Source of the DNA: Vitellaria paradoxa | Taxonomy: Eukaryota > Streptophyta > Magnoliopsida > Ericales > Sapotaceae | NCBI GenBank assembly: GCA_019916065.1 | Contig: CM034233.1 | Span: 26,981,936-27,045,935, forward strand | Reading direction: 5' to 3' | DNA: 64,000 nt | Part shown: piece after piece, positions 1 to 12,150 of the stretch | Layout of the letters: every line of letters begins with the position of its first letter | Numbering within the stretch: position 1 is the stretch's first letter | Translations under genes and position numbers: made by a program | Notes under the pieces: generated by a model | What the model was told of the DNA's origin: nothing | Seen by the model: the letters and a program-made list of their open reading frames with translations, nothing else | Database searches by the model: none

Positions 1-3
1 AAT

Positions 4-705
4 TCATAAGGAGTTTTGTTCAATTTTTTTATGGGGTATTTTGTTGAGAACATAATTTGCGGAAAGCAAAGCTTCCCCCCACAAATTCTGAGGTAAACCA
101 GAACTTATTAACATAGCATTCATCATTTCTTTTAAAGTTCTATTATTACGTTCGGCAACTTGGAATGACTCACTAATTATCATCCCCTCAGCATGTATCT
201 CATATATGATTGCTTGGAGATCTTGAACTTGATTAATTATACTCTTTGAATCAATCATTTTGTACTCAAGAAATTTGCTAACTACGAATTTCTTCGAGCC
301 AGCATCTTCTGTCTTGTACATTTTGTCTAAAGATTCCCAGAGTTCCTTAGACGTTTTTATTGGACTATACACGTTATATAACATGTTATCCAATCCATTG
401 AGGATATAATTACGGCACAAGAAATCAGCATGTTTCCATGCCTCAATCGTTGCCATAACATGACTGTCAGTCTCATTCTCATCCAAATGTGGCACATCTT
501 CCTTAAGAAACTTTGCCAAATTCAATGTGGTGAGATAAAATAACATTTTTTGTTGCCATCTTTTAAAATCTACACCATTGAATTTTTCCAGCTTCTCACC
601 ATGGCCCATTGGCACATTAGGAACAGTGATCGGTGTTGCAACTAGAACAGTAACCGAATTTACTGTCTCACTTGTCATTTTCCCAAATCTAGAAAATTGA
701 CACAT
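4..705 (-). pseudogene. Ty1/copia gag-integrase deletion fusion (fragment)
   Basis: One open frame of 233 codons on the minus strand. Residues about 35-180 read as a copia gag (UBN2-type): a FNGVDFKRWQQKM segment near the start, then LWESLDKMYKTEDA and a FLEYKM-type helix. From about residue 182 the text changes abruptly to the C-terminal part of a copia integrase core (VAERNNRTLKEMMNAML, then LWGEALLSANYVLNKIPHK). The zinc knuckle, protease and first half of integrase that should lie between are absent, so this is an internal deletion that happened to keep the frame open. The reading runs to the window edge, so the rest of pol may lie outside. Integrase would normally insert element cDNA and gag would form particles; this fusion should do neither. 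Assignment to copia is firm; the exact junction is estimated by eye. Confidence 0.85.
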
Positions 706-848
706 TAAAAAATTTTATTTAAAATTTTATATTTGGCACAAATAATTTAAATATAGTGTACCTATCCTGATGCGGTAACTTTCCATTTGTGCTCTCTGTC
801 GAGTCAGCATCTGCATTTGCATTTCAGCCATTTCATTCATGTGGGGGA

Positions 849-1556
849 TTGTTGGAATTCATGGTTTTAACTATGAATTTTTATAAACTTTAAGCCAATA
901 TTTATGTGGAATCCATATATTATTAATTATGGATCAAATGTGGAATTAATATAATTATGTAAGAATATTAATTCTATGTATTCACATGTTCAAAACCATG
1001 AATTATGTGAATGAAAATTGGCTTCAAAGTTAGAACCAAAGTGGGCCTGAATAAATTTTGGGCTTGAATGATCTCATTTTGGATTTTGGGCTTAGAAAAT
1101 TCTGTGGCCCATTAGCCCAATCTAATTATTAGTCCAGTCCAAATATTGTTTCTCCAAAACTACGTCGTTTTGGATTATCTCTTCCTAACAAACATGTCTG
1201 TTCTATGAACAGATGCCCCTCTTCATGAATAGTGGTGTCTACTCTTCCAATAGACATGGCTAATGGCTAATTATTTAAACATTCATCCTTACATAAAATG
1301 GGGTTGGGATTTTTTGCATTAAAAATATTGCATACAAAATTCTTTTGCATAAGAAAATTTCATTTACATACAAAGAGTACAAGTAAAGTATTGGTTCGCA
1401 AGAACACACAAATTGTCGCTTCCTTTTGTGTGTATGTGTGATCATTTTATTCTGGGAGACTGACGTCCGTTAAAACCAGAAGTTTTATGGGGGGCGAATT
1501 CAGTCTTAAGGAGATAGTATCCAACACTAGACTTGATCAGTGAATTCGATTTTCTG
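849..1556 (+). repeat. LTR-like block (copia type), solo or 3' LTR
   Basis: Starts TGTTGGAATTCATGG directly after GTGGGGGAT. A purine-rich tract followed by TGTTGG is the usual polypurine tract to 3' LTR junction of plant copia elements. It may end around TTCTGCA at 1556. The orientation (plus) is opposite to the gag-integrase frame next to it, so the two may be separate insertions. I could not find a target duplication or a partner LTR, so the right border is approximate. Confidence 0.35.
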
Positions 1557-3182
1557 CACAAAATTGTAAGTTCAATTTAATGATATTTAGTTTTCTCAAA
1601 ATAGTGACTGAATTTGACTAATTTTTTCATCACTATTATAATCGGATGAGATATTTTTTTAGTCATACAGAATTAATTTGGATGACTCAAGCTCCCTCGC
1701 CAAATCTTTCAATATAGGACAGTCAAGGCCAAGCTAGGTTAGTTATCTACCTGATGTCCAATTGCCTACGTCTATTAATTGATTAATCACAAAGTAAACA
1801 ATTTTCAAGCACAATCATAAGTTTGCCTTCATCACAAGCTACGGACCTACGACCATCTCCACACACAATGCAAATTTTTATACAATTAACAAGCTGATAC
1901 GATTACTTGGAAATCAATTAAAATTAGCCTGCTTGCATCACGATTCATATATATATATATATATATATATCTCAAATATCTGTTGGTTGCTGGCAGTCAA
2001 TTTGGATGGATGGATGCTATTGAACACGCACCAAGTTGCATGAACACGCACCAAGTTGCATGGAGTGGAATTTGCCTGTTGTCAACAAAATCCACCTAGT
2101 TTATTCAATGCAGGAATTTTCCCGGTACCATTCCTTTGATTGGGACTTGAAAGAGAGAAAGAGAAAGGGGGGGGGACACGTGGAGATAATGGTTTAAAAA
2201 TAAATGTTATAAAATTAAAAAAAATCATCAAAAAATAATTAAGATTAGAGAAATACGGTGTCACTTGAAAGTAATAAACTTGTTTAAGTGTATTTTAATA
2301 TTATAACTATATCATTGTCATATTATTTAACTTTTATTTTAGCACATGGGGTGTTTGATATTCCAAGTTTCACAATCAAAGAAAAATTAATTTTTATTAA
2401 TTTTTATAACTTTTTTTCACCAAATATAAAATCAACTTTTATCAAGTTGTTTCAACTTTTATCAATTTTTAGGTACCAGTTAGTGGATCAAAAATTAGCA
2501 TAAATAGACTGATTTTTGACAAACGGGTGCTTGGCAAAACATAAGTTTTGTCACTTTTATACTTCGTATTAATAACTTACTCAACTCAAAAATTATTAAA
2601 ACTTTTATTAAATACACAAAAAGTTATCAAAAATTTTATCATATTTACAGAAGTTGCTAAAATATGCTAAAAATTGTTAAAATTGTAATTTATTTTACTA
2701 AACACACCAAAATTTGCATGTACCAATTTTTAACCAAAAAATGTCAAAAGTTATTAAAAATTAAACTTCTAAATAGACCCTTAACAAATTTTACAAAATT
2801 TTATCAAACATTCAACACTCAAAAAAAGCAGTGACAGCGCCAATTTTGCACACCAAACGGCACATAATTTTTTTTTTTTTTTTAATTCAACAACATTTAC
2901 TTTTTTTTTTTTTTTTGGTTTTAAATAAAGCCGTCGGGTCAGTGGTACCAACAACCTGCCCACAATTTTAAGGTTACAATAATTGTCACGTTTTTTTCCT
3001 CTCTATTTTTCTTTTTCTTTTTTTTTTTTTTTTTCGGTAGTTTGAAGAAGTCTACCGTCTCTTTAATATAATCTAGGTATTTCAGTGGAGAATGAAAAAG
3101 GAGTCGTGGATAGAAAAGTACATGACGTCGTTGGTCTTTTTCATACTGCAGATTATTTTGATTAGTTCTAGTATAAAATTTT
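1557..3182. other. AT-rich intergenic DNA, no gene
   Basis: No coding frame with family resemblance. It holds an (AT)n microsatellite at about 1949-1970, a 20-bp tandem duplication at 2021-2060, a short poly-G run near 2167, and poly-T/poly-A runs near 2870-3030. A stretch at 2348-2711 starts GGTGTTTGATA and ends TACTAAACACACC, which might be the ends of a degenerate MITE, but the arms do not pair well. Confidence 0.6.
2021..2060 (+). repeat. Perfect 20-bp tandem duplication
   Basis: TGAACACGCACCAAGTTGCA occurs twice head to tail without a mismatch (2021-2040 and 2041-2060). It looks like a recent slippage or repair duplication. Confidence 0.95.
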
Positions 3183-3347
3183 GGCTCCGTTTGAAGTTAA
3201 ACAAAATAAAATAAAATTTTATAAATTTTTACAAATACGAATTACAAAATAATAAAATTTAAATTTTTTACTTATTATACGAATTATAAAATTATTTTTA
3301 TAATTTTATTTTATTTTATACACTTTTATCCAATTCTAAACACACCC
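3183..3347. mobile_element. MITE-like palindromic element
   Basis: Begins GGCTCCGTTTGAAGTT and ends TTCTAAACACACCC, so the ends resemble an imperfect terminal inverted repeat. The interior is strongly self-complementary: an ACAAAATAAAATAAAATT-type arm near 3200 pairs with an AATTTTATTTTATTTTAT-type arm near 3303-3320. The length of about 165 bp and AT-rich palindromic body suit a MITE. No clean target duplication was found. Confidence 0.5.
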
Positions 3348-3544
3348 ATTATCGGTTCGTTTCCAAGTTGGCTGCTGTTGCACTGTACGATTTGTGACAG
3401 CTTTAAAAAACTCACCTCAAAAGTCCTACAAAAAGCCAAGTGAGAAATTTTACTCCCACCAAACACCGATAGTTTTCTTGTGTTGAATTTGATAAAAACA
3501 CATTCAAATACCACTCCGGTCGAATACAAACGGCATTGAAATTC

Positions 3545-3585
3545 AACTCTTCTCCTCTCCACCTTTATATATATATATATATATA
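3545..3585 (+). promoter_or_regulatory. Possible core promoter of the IDA-like gene
   Basis: A pyrimidine patch (CTCTTCTCCTCTCCACC, about 3545-3561) is followed by TTTATATATATATATATATA. A pyrimidine patch and TATA box are common in plant core promoters. If used, transcription would start near 3595 and give a 5' leader of about 110 nt. The TATA could also be only a microsatellite. Confidence 0.35.
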
Positions 3586-3705
3586 CATATGCGTGTGCAT
3601 CCAAATAACTATCTATATTATGTTAATATATGCTTCGGTTTCACTTGTAAATATTTCTGTCATCCAAACAAGTCCATAAGAAGAAGAAGGGCAAGGTGAT
3701 CGACC

Positions 3706-3951
3706 ATGTCATTTTTCAGGAGATCTCTTGCGGCTTTAAGGTTTGTGTTTGTTCTTTTCCTTGTCCTCGCAACCTTACCCTCCGAAGGATGGTGCTCAAG
3801 ATCCATGAAGGAAAAGGACTTCAAGACGATGATCGTAAACCGGCTACCGAGAGGGCCGGTGCCTCCTTCGGGGCCTTCTCATTGCCATAACAAGCTACGT
3901 TCCCAGGAGACCCAGGTCTCTTACACTCGCGATTCCGTCACTTGTCCATAA
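3706..3951 (+). CDS. IDA-like (IDL) secreted signalling peptide precursor
   Basis: An 81-residue precursor. A basic start (MSFFRRSLAALR) precedes a hydrophobic core (FVFVLFLVLATLP), a typical signal peptide probably cut after GWCS near residue 31. A short variable region rich in K, D and E follows, then the conserved core around residues 47-61: RLPRGPVPPSGPSHCHN. The V/IPPSxPSxxHN pattern is the hallmark of IDA/IDL peptides, which are cut from the precursor, proline-hydroxylated and perceived at the cell surface by HAESA-type receptor kinases to control cell separation such as organ abscission. A 20-residue tail follows the core; classical IDA ends soon after it. The third-last core residue is Cys where IDA has Arg. 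The ATG at 3706 is chosen because it gives the complete signal peptide; a GTG-led overlapping frame lacks any family feature. No intron, as usual for the family. Family assignment is strong; the target process in this plant is inferred. Confidence 0.85.
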   Translation: MSFFRRSLAALRFVFVLFLVLATLPSEGWCSRSMKEKDFKTMIVNRLPRGPVPPSGPSHCHNKLRSQETQVSYTRDSVTCP

Positions 3952-6239
3952 AACCTCTTAGATGTAACAACAGAGTGCTTTGGTTTTAGGTTTCAAGCTT
4001 TAGTTACGAAGTTCTTTCCTCGTACACAAGTGTATTGTTCAATTTATTTGTTTATTCAAAGGTTGATTACAGCATATTATGCAACACTCCAAGCTGAAGT
4101 AAATGGGGTCGCCCACACGCTGCTACCTAAATTTCATGTACCAAAAATTTAGTTTGTATTTACGCAGTAAAGCATGGCTGCTTCAAGCAATTGAGCCATC
4201 ACTGATTAATGTATATACACACAAAGTTTATATTAAATTTCTATATTATTCAGATGTTAGCCTTTAATATTCTTTGAAAATTTTGGCAGCATAGCAAGGG
4301 ATTTGAGGGGCAGACATCATTTCGATGTTAACTCGGGAACAGTATTGTTTGGGTCATTTAAAAAAATATGAATATGCATTTAAACCATTAATTAGATTTT
4401 AACGGAATAATATGAATAAATGTTAATCTAACAAAATAAATAGTGTTGTTCTCAACTTGACATCGAAAACGATGCCAACCTCTTCTTTTCCGAAGCGGGA
4501 TAGTTTTTTACTGGTTATTTTACCTACTCTTTTCTCCGTATAGGAGTGCGTTGCCCCCAAAGCATAAGATTATAACCAATTCAATTTCTCTTGCACAGAA
4601 AGCCTACCATGAACCCACAAACTTATCTGACAGCCAGGTTAGAATTGGTTTTTTTTTTTTTTGGTGCATTAGAATTCGGCCTGAGCTAGCTACAAATTGA
4701 TGTTGTGGACCGCTTGAGTTCTTATCCCTCGAAATACTAAAAAAGGTAATGTGGGCCGGGTGGGAAAAGCCCAAGCAATGACCAAAGGATTAATTTCGTG
4801 TATTAATAATAGAACCCGAGTTGGACTAACTCAATTAAACGAACACCCGTGTACTTTTGTATATGTCCATATGTATGTTCCCTTTGTTATATTCTTTGGT
4901 TTGACCAACTCTTTTTATGTCATATATGTATGAGATTTTGAGTAAGGGGTCGTCACTAACCAAGCTATTAACAAACAGTTTGAGCTCGGGTTTAAAAAAA
5001 ACTTGATCGGTTCGAACTTAATTTATGGTCATAATGAATCAAATTCAAATTCAATTTGTGACTTGCCTAAAATTAAGTTCGAGCTCGAGTTTAAAAATAT
5101 TTGGCTCAAAAATTTATGAGTCGTTTTGATAAAATAATATATAATTTTTGTAATATTTCTTTAACTAAAATTTTGTCATTTTAGTTTAATTAAGTTATTT
5201 GTTTTATTAAATTATGTTATAGAATAAAATGATGTTTTTTTTTTTTAAGTCAAGTAACTTGTGAGCTAATTTTAACCTCAAATTATTTTTATTGAACTGA
5301 GCTCGATTGTCGCGCTCCTAACCTTATACTCTGTGAGACAAACTAAGTTAGAATTTTCTTCTAAAAAGAAATTAAATTATAGAGGTGGTTGTTATTAACT
5401 GTCTCTAGATCTAATTTTTTTAACCTAAGTGTATTAAACATTAAATCATTAAAATTTGATCTAAGTTAATTTGATAATATAAATTTGATATATAAAACAT
5501 CACCATCACATTACACTTAATTTATTTTAACCTTTCAAAAAAAATTATTTTTACAAACCATTAAAATAAAATAACACACCTTAAAATTTTGGCCCAAAAT
5601 CCCTTAAATTCCTCCTTTACACCAACACTCTCTCCCAAGTGGGCTGTGTACACACATATACATAGGCATACATATATATAGGCAAATGGGAGGCCAAGCC
5701 TCCCACTGCCAAGTCGGTTGTGTCTCTTTTTCTTTTTTCTTTTTTCTCCTAGGCTTTGAAGTGTCCTTACATAAATGCCCCACTATCATTACTTTTTCAC
5801 CTATGCACCATGTGCTAAAATCCATCCCTACGTGTCACCTTTTTGTAATTTTTCTATTATTTTATTTAAATTAAAATTAAACTAATTATAAAACTATTAT
5901 TTCAATTGAAAAAATTTGAAATAATGCTAAACTAATAATGTTTTTAGCCTTTTGGCATGAAATAAAATTAATAATATAATAAAAATTAGGATGTTACAGT
6001 AAAATATAAAATCTAATCCTCTAAAATGAGTAACGATGCTTAAGTTCTTAGAATAAAATGATAAAATTACAAGCTTTCACCATTCTAATAGAAATTTTTA
6101 TAAACTTGTTAGAAAAAGGCCTAAAAAGAGAAGGACATGAAGAATGAAAGGTATGGTTCAAACCTATGTTCAGAGAGGGTATGGTGCAAACATAGATTAG
6201 ATCAACAGAAGGCTTACAAAGGAAAATAAGAGAAAAAAA
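3952..6239. other. Intergenic DNA, no gene
   Basis: The 3' flank of the IDA-like gene (AT-rich, plausible polyadenylation signals around 4040) followed by AT-rich sequence. I see only short chance frames. There is a small inverted repeat GGGAGGC-CAA-GCCTCCC at about 5688-5704, and (AT)n runs near 5670. Confidence 0.6.
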
Positions 6240-6525
6240 TTCTAAGTGTGGATGCTTTATTTGGACCCTTGTCCAAACAAGGGGGTGTGTGCACCTTAGT
6301 CCAATCAACAGAGAGCAGACAACTCTTGGAACTCAAAATATTTGTAAGTATTGAGCATGGTTCGCACCTAGGTCCAAATAAGGGTGTGTGCACACTTAGG
6401 TGCGATTAACAAAGGTAAAACACAACATTGAAGTTCAAAATTTTCTTAAGTATAAGAAAGAGGTTCGAACTAGGTCTGGACATGGTCATGTTTGGACCCC
6501 TGTCCAGATAGCCCAATCAACCTGG
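6240..6525 (+). repeat. Degenerate direct repeat, roughly 105-bp period
   Basis: Two related units, starting near GTCCAAACAAGGGGGTGTG (about 6271) and GTCCAAATAAGGGTGTGTG (about 6371), each continue through a CCAATCAACAGAG/GATTAACAAAG segment to AACTCAAAAT/AGTTCAAAAT and a TAAGTA motif. A third partial unit (GTCCAGATAGCCCAATCAACC) ends near 6525. It precedes a TATAAATA box and may be U3 sequence of an old LTR. Confidence 0.55.
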
Positions 6526-6586
6526 AGCCTTTATAATTTTTATATTATAGTAGAGGGCCTTTTGCTACTTTTGCAAGAATTAGTTG

Positions 6587-6735
6587 TATTATAAATAAAG
6601 AGGAGTTACTAAGACAATTTATAATTATTTTGATATAGCTTTAAAGAGAGAAAATAGATTTTGTTTGTTTTAAGAGAAAATTTCATTTTCTTTTTCAATT
6701 ACTCTTGTAAACATGTTCAAATTCAATACAAGTTC
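6587..6735 (+). promoter_or_regulatory. LTR-like promoter segment
   Basis: TTATAAATAAAGAGG at about 6588 is a good TATA box. It is followed by a leader ending in ACTCTTGTAAACATGTTC and AATTCAATACAAG, which resemble R/U5 sequence of plant LTRs. LTR borders were not found, so this is a suggestion only. Confidence 0.3.
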
Positions 6736-8640
6736 GAGTTTTTCTTTTACCATGAGTGAGTAGTTTCCTTGCTTGGATTCAAATCAAGGAGAGTAGATGA
6801 TGTATGTGGATTTTCAAGTTTCTTTCAATGTCAATGTTCAATTTTCTTGGGAATTTTCTATGATTGATAGTTGATTGGTTTGGATCTATTGAAATCACTA
6901 ATTGATAATTCTAGATCAAGTCTTGTTTGTATAGTTTATAAAAGGTATGTGTGAGTTGTCAGTTAGAATTCTCATGCCCTTTTTTAATAATTTTATATGT
7001 GAATTACTAATATAGAACTTTTATGTATTCTCTATAGATTATGTACTCTAAGTATTTAATTTAGATTTTCAATTAAGTGAACACAACTTCATAGCCAAAT
7101 TAATCAATTGTTGTTCTAAATTGGATTCTATGTTTAATAATTTCTAATCTACTCTTCTATAAGAGTTGGATTGAATTATATTTCATCCTTGAAAATCAAT
7201 AAAAATCTTTACTCGAATTGATTTGATCTAAGACATTGTCATAATTATTTTCAATTAAATCAAGTTTAATTCACATTTTCACCATTCTAATCCAAAAATC
7301 TACATTAATTCATTGTGAGTTTGATTTCGAAAATAATTTTTTTGAGAATTTTTGTTGCTAAAATCATTCAAAAGTTCTCTATGATTTGACTTAGTACTGA
7401 CCAGATGTCTATCGTGCGTATAACTGATCGCCTTATACTTGAGGGATGCAAAATATACTCACATCTTGACACAACAAGCAGGCATTTTCTAAAGATTCTT
7501 TTTGAACAACACTAACTATATTTTTCCAAATACTTATAAATTATTAGCATTTCAATAAATATTAATTAAATTAACAGCCTAACAAAAAAAAAAGTCTATA
7601 TATCACATATCATATAAGGTAGGGTTGCAATTAAATAAAAATTAAATTATTATGTGCTGTTTAATTTTAGTGAATTCTTATGGTTAGTTTATTTTTGCAT
7701 GATTAATTGAATATTGTTGTCTTGTGAACTAGAAAATAGGTTTAAATTGATTTTGATTTTGAGGAATTTAAATTGATTTGGTACAAAATTTTAATTTTAA
7801 TTTTTTTAAAATTTGTATTTTTTTTGAAACCTTGAATAGGAAAATAAATATTTTTAAATCATGATTTTAATTTGAGTAAATAAATAAATTAATTATTCAT
7901 GAATTTTATAAATTTTTATTTTGGTTTAGGTTTTAGGTTGAAAGAGGTATCAGGATAAATAGACAGTGCTAAAAGATTTGATAGTTAAAAGTCTAAGAAC
8001 CCGTAGGGTTGGTTATTGTGTCCAATAGGCTAGTAACCTATGAAGCGTGTTTGAATTAACAAAATATTTTTGATAACTTATGGTTAAGATCTAGGTTGAC
8101 CAGACAGCGATACCTAACCCAATGAATTGAAATTATGGTTCTGTTAAGATATTTTATTTTATTTGATCTCGTGTTCGTAATATTTAAATTTAAATATTTG
8201 TGATATGTGATTCATGTTGGCTAGTCATGTTAGAAATTCATGGTAAGACACTCGTGCATGATTTCTTTAATTTTTATTTTCTTTGACTGCCATTTGATTT
8301 CTTTTAATATACATTAGTATATGGTGCTTATGGCCTTATAGCTTTAAATGCAAGTAGGTGTTGTACTAGATGGTGGTTGCAATGGGACTATTTGGGCGAA
8401 ATGGTTTATCTGAGTAGTTCATTAATTATGTTTTAGAAAGAGAATTGCACAAGTACTTGATTTATCTAATTTTCTTATTTATTTATTAGATTGGGTTATT
8501 GTATCAATCTCGGTTTTGGAGACAAAGAATTGATTTTCATTTTATATCTAATTTCGAAGGTTTTTAGTTCATTATTGTTAACCATAATTGGCTCTAATCA
8601 ACTCAGATTGATGAGTTTGGTGAATTATGGTCGTTTGTTC
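6736..8640. other. AT-rich DNA, probably part of an old LTR, no gene
   Basis: No coding frame. It runs directly into the LTR-like end and degenerate primer binding site at 8671-8692, so at least the right part is likely the 5' LTR of the decayed gypsy copy. The left LTR border is not recognisable. Confidence 0.45.
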
Positions 8641-8664
8641 TTGCTTTCAATCTTATAGAAAATT

Positions 8665-8700
8665 TAGGATGTGACAGATTAGTATTAGAATCTAGGTTGG
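8665..8700 (+). promoter_or_regulatory. LTR end and degenerate primer binding site of a gypsy element
   Basis: TTAGGATGTGACA (ending 8676) matches the style of a Ty3/gypsy LTR end. The following TTAGTATTAGAATCTAGGTT is a mutated version of the initiator-Met-tRNA primer site, seen intact in the chromovirus at 19303-19315 as TGGTATCAGAGCC followed by TAGGTTAG. Reverse transcription would begin here in an intact element. Confidence 0.65.
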
Positions 8701-9179
8701 AGTACTTAGGGACTGTAGGGAGGGTTTAAATTTTCATACAATAAATTGCTTATGTGCCTTCCATATTTTTGTGAGATTTATTGATAATTAGAATTATAAG
8801 TTGATAATAATTAGTTTGTATCTTTTTTCAGTTTTTATTTTTAGATAATGCTTCCAGATGTTGGGGGGTGCTAGAGGTAGGGGTTTAGTCGAGCTTAGGG
8901 ACAAGGGGTCCTAGCTATTGAGAACGTGTATATACAATATAATGTGGCTCACAATCAAGTTAGATACAAGAATCATAGTAGAGGTTGCTAACACATCGCA
9001 AGGAGTAGAGGAAGCCAGAGTAGCCCACACACCATATGGAGTAGAGGTTTTACTAGGGATGACTGATGTGCCCCAAGCAGAAGATGAGCAAACAGGCATG
9101 GCTGATGCACCCTAAGCATTTAATGATTAGGCTGGAGTGGCCAACATTTCTTAAGGAGGTTAAATCAACCTAGATGAGT

Positions 9180-10040
9180 TTATGCGGAATATATGGCCAA
9201 AGTTATGATGAAGATGGCAAGAGTAGTTTGGAAGGAAGAATAAATTTAAACACTAACCAAGTTTAAGAGGATGAATCCATCGATATTAGATGGAGAACTA
9301 GATCTAGAAGTAGTTGAGAGTTTCCTGTCATAGTGTAAAATGATACTTAATAAAATAAGGACTACTTAGGATAATCTTAGGGTGCCTTACATAGCATTTC
9401 AGTTGATTGGGAAAAACAGATGATTGGTAGACAGTTATAGAAGATTCTAGTGATGTAAGTACGATAACTTAGAGGAAAATCAAGAAAATGTTTAGGGAAC
9501 ATTTATTCCCATTACCAATAAGATGTTAAACAGGATGAGTTCATGAACTTGACCCAGGGTACAATGACAATCTTAGAATATAAGCTTAAATTGTTTGCTC
9601 TTTCTAAGTATGCATCGGAGACGGTTTAAATAGAGTACGACAAATGCCAAAGATTTGAGAGGGGATTGAGACCAACCATTAAGGGTAGAGCAGTGCTCCT
9701 AAATCTGAAGAATTACAAAATTTTGACAACTCAAGTTATGAAAGTAGAGAAAGACTTAAATTATACAAGGCAACAGATAAATACTAGGCCAGATAGGAGT
9801 TTAGTTCCCCTACTATATAACAAAAACAAAAAGAGACAAATATAAGCTTTATAGTATCAAAATAGTAGTATAACTCATTCTATAGCATGGATATTTTCAT
9901 AAAATTTGGTTATCTACTTCTAGTGTAAGCAACAAAGACATTGAAAGTTTGAGGGCCCTCAAAATGGAGGCTCAACTAGAGTTGAGAAAGGGAAGGATTT
10001 GAGGTTGGGTTTCTAGTGTGGTCAGCAGAGCCATGGCTAA
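9180..10040 (+). pseudogene. Decayed Ty3/gypsy gag with zinc-knuckle remnant
   Basis: Read across frames, the plus strand gives a Retrotrans_gag-type protein: a FxxMNPSILDGELD start near 9270, then MFREHLFP near 9488, TQGTMTILEYxLKLFALSKYAS near 9553-9615, and a long clean stretch EYDKCQRFERGLRPTIKGRA to about 9695 continuing into KVEKDL and NTRPDR near 9800. Near 10010 a zinc-knuckle remnant (CGQQSHG) appears; its first Cys codon is changed to Gly and a stop lies within it. The knuckle resumes after a nested solo LTR as AKEIA/RNC at 12194. There are many stops and frameshifts. No protease, RT or integrase follows. Gag would package element RNA into particles; this copy is dead. It lies about 500 bp after the degenerate primer site, as expected. 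Confidence 0.8.
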
Positions 10041-11402
10041 TGTCACACCCCACTTAAGGATGTAACCGGCCGAGTACCCAAGCCTTAACTTAAGGAACAC
10101 GCAAGCCAAATTCTCATTCAACCAAAATTTACTAAAGAACATTCAATCAAAAATAACCTTGTCATTTAAAAATTTACGAGAATAAGTAAAACATTCTACT
10201 AATGTTTCAAACTCAAAACAATTAAATAACAGTAATTAAAATTTATTCAAATCATCAAACTCTAATATAGCTACCAAAATAAAATCCATCAATAAAATGT
10301 AAAATTATTCCTAAGAGGCCACGACTTAAAGATCCCACTGCCAGAGTCCATGTCTAATCCCTTCCAGGCTCACCTGAAAAATGTTAAAAGGAGGGGTGAG
10401 CTAACAGCCCAGTGAATGGATTGCCAAGCCAAAAAATAATAATATCCATTTGAAAATAATAAATTTTCAAATAACCAATTTAATCCAGAAAATTTTCCAA
10501 GTAACCATGTCCATGCATAATCAATAACAATTTCAAAACCTGCACATCAGAGTGCAATAACATTCATAATTCATTCCGTCAATCACAACAGTGATGACAA
10601 ACATTAATCCATGGATATATGGAAACTAAATATAAAATGCCAATATACTTTCTCGTGGGCAATGCCCGTTGGATCCAATATCGTACTTAGAGTCACCCAG
10701 TCTGACTCCTGGGTTCTTCCCTAAGCCGATCCGATTGAGGTCACCACGGTTTTTACGGGCCTGTTCCTACAATCGTTGAGAACTAGGGTCACCACGGTTT
10801 TCACGGGCCTGTTCCCTAGTTGCCAGAGTCACACCACTTAAGGAGCCTGTCCCCTGGACTTTAATTTTTATTTCCAATAACCACAAAATAATTTTTCCAT
10901 CACAATCTCATAATTTTCAGGATTAAACACAAGTGTCCAAATAATTTTATCTATGCTCAATAGCATAAAACATATAATATTATTATCAAAACAATATAAT
11001 TTTTTGCAAGAATAATCCAAAAATTTTCAACTTTCAAATCTTTATGCATGGAATAATTTATAAAATAATACTAGCAAGGCAAACCACTCACCTGGTGTCC
11101 AAAGATGTACACGTAAAATAAATCAGAATAATCCCTCACAATCTTGAATTCACGAAATTAAATACATATTATTTAAAATCTATCGAAAAATTTACATCTA
11201 ATAATTTATTAAATATAAACCTTTAACTCCTCTAAAATAATTTAATTAATATAAATAAATAATAATTCCAAATTGTCAAATGGACAGACATTCTGCCGAC
11301 AACGGTTTTCCATTAAACCTTTATTATGTGTGTGTGTGTGGGGGGTAAGAGTTAATCAAAACATCCTGCGCAGCCATTTTTTTTTTTTTTTACCAACCAA
11401 TG

Positions 11403-11565
11403 CCATAACTATTTATATATATATATATATATAAAGTAAAAGTTCCATTCTGCGCAGCAGCAAGCTTATCCAATTTTTTTTTTTTACCATAACTATTTAT
11501 ATATATATATATATAAAGTAAAAGTTCCATTCCGCGCAGCAACAAGCTTATCCATTTTTTTTTTT
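11403..11565. repeat. Tandem duplication of about 80 bp inside the solo LTR
   Basis: Two units each read CCATAACTATTTATATATAT, an (AT)n tract, AAAGTAAAAGTTCCATTC, GCGCAGCA, CAAGCTTATCCA and a poly-T run. Units start near 11403 and 11487. A partial copy (GCGCAGCC plus poly-T) precedes them. Confidence 0.8.
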
Positions 11566-12044
11566 TTGAAAACCCGCCCCTTTGGACTAAAGTCAATACA
11601 TATGCATATACATAAAATTCATATATATATATATATATACACACCCATATATATACGTACAATTCCAATTTTTTTTTTCAGATTCTAATTTATACACGCA
11701 CATATATGTATATATACACATTAACCTTTAATCTGATCTATCAATAATCTAAAGGAAAGAATAAAATTACTAACCTTATTTTCTTATTCACTCTTCACGC
11801 GTAACCTCCTCTTTTCTCTCTTCTCTTCTCTGTCTCTCTCTTAATTAAAATTATAATAAAACCTAGAAAGACACCCACTATTTACAACCTTAACTTCTTA
11901 ATCGTATGCTATCACGCCCATTAAATTACGGTGGACCTTCAATCCCAATCCAATCAGGATAACTCTTAAATTTATCTAATGGTCCACAATTACCCCAAAC
12001 ATTAAATAAAAAAAAACATTAAAATTTAATTATTTCCTAAATAA

Positions 12045-12150
12045 AGTAAACTAATTCTAATAAAACTATAATACTAAATAAAGTTAACCAATTCTAATAA
12101 AATTATAACACTAGATAAAGCCAACCAATTCTAATAAAACTATAACACAT
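12045..12150. repeat. Three-fold tandem repeat of about 39 bp inside the solo LTR
   Basis: The unit is AATTCTAATAAAACTATAA followed by CACTAGATAAAGCCAACC or a near variant. It occurs three times in a row, ending near 12150. Confidence 0.75.

Noticed and set aside
3696..3890. GTG-started frame overlapping the IDA-like gene
   Set aside because: No ATG start, no family feature; the 3706 ATG frame carries signal peptide and core motif.
6448..6470. GGTTCGAACTAGG as a pol III B box / tRNA gene
   Set aside because: No A box at the right spacing and no cloverleaf arms; it sits in a degenerate direct repeat.
11390..11668. 92-codon tyrosine/isoleucine-rich frame
   Set aside because: It reads through (AT)n and poly-T tracts of a tandem duplication in the solo LTR.
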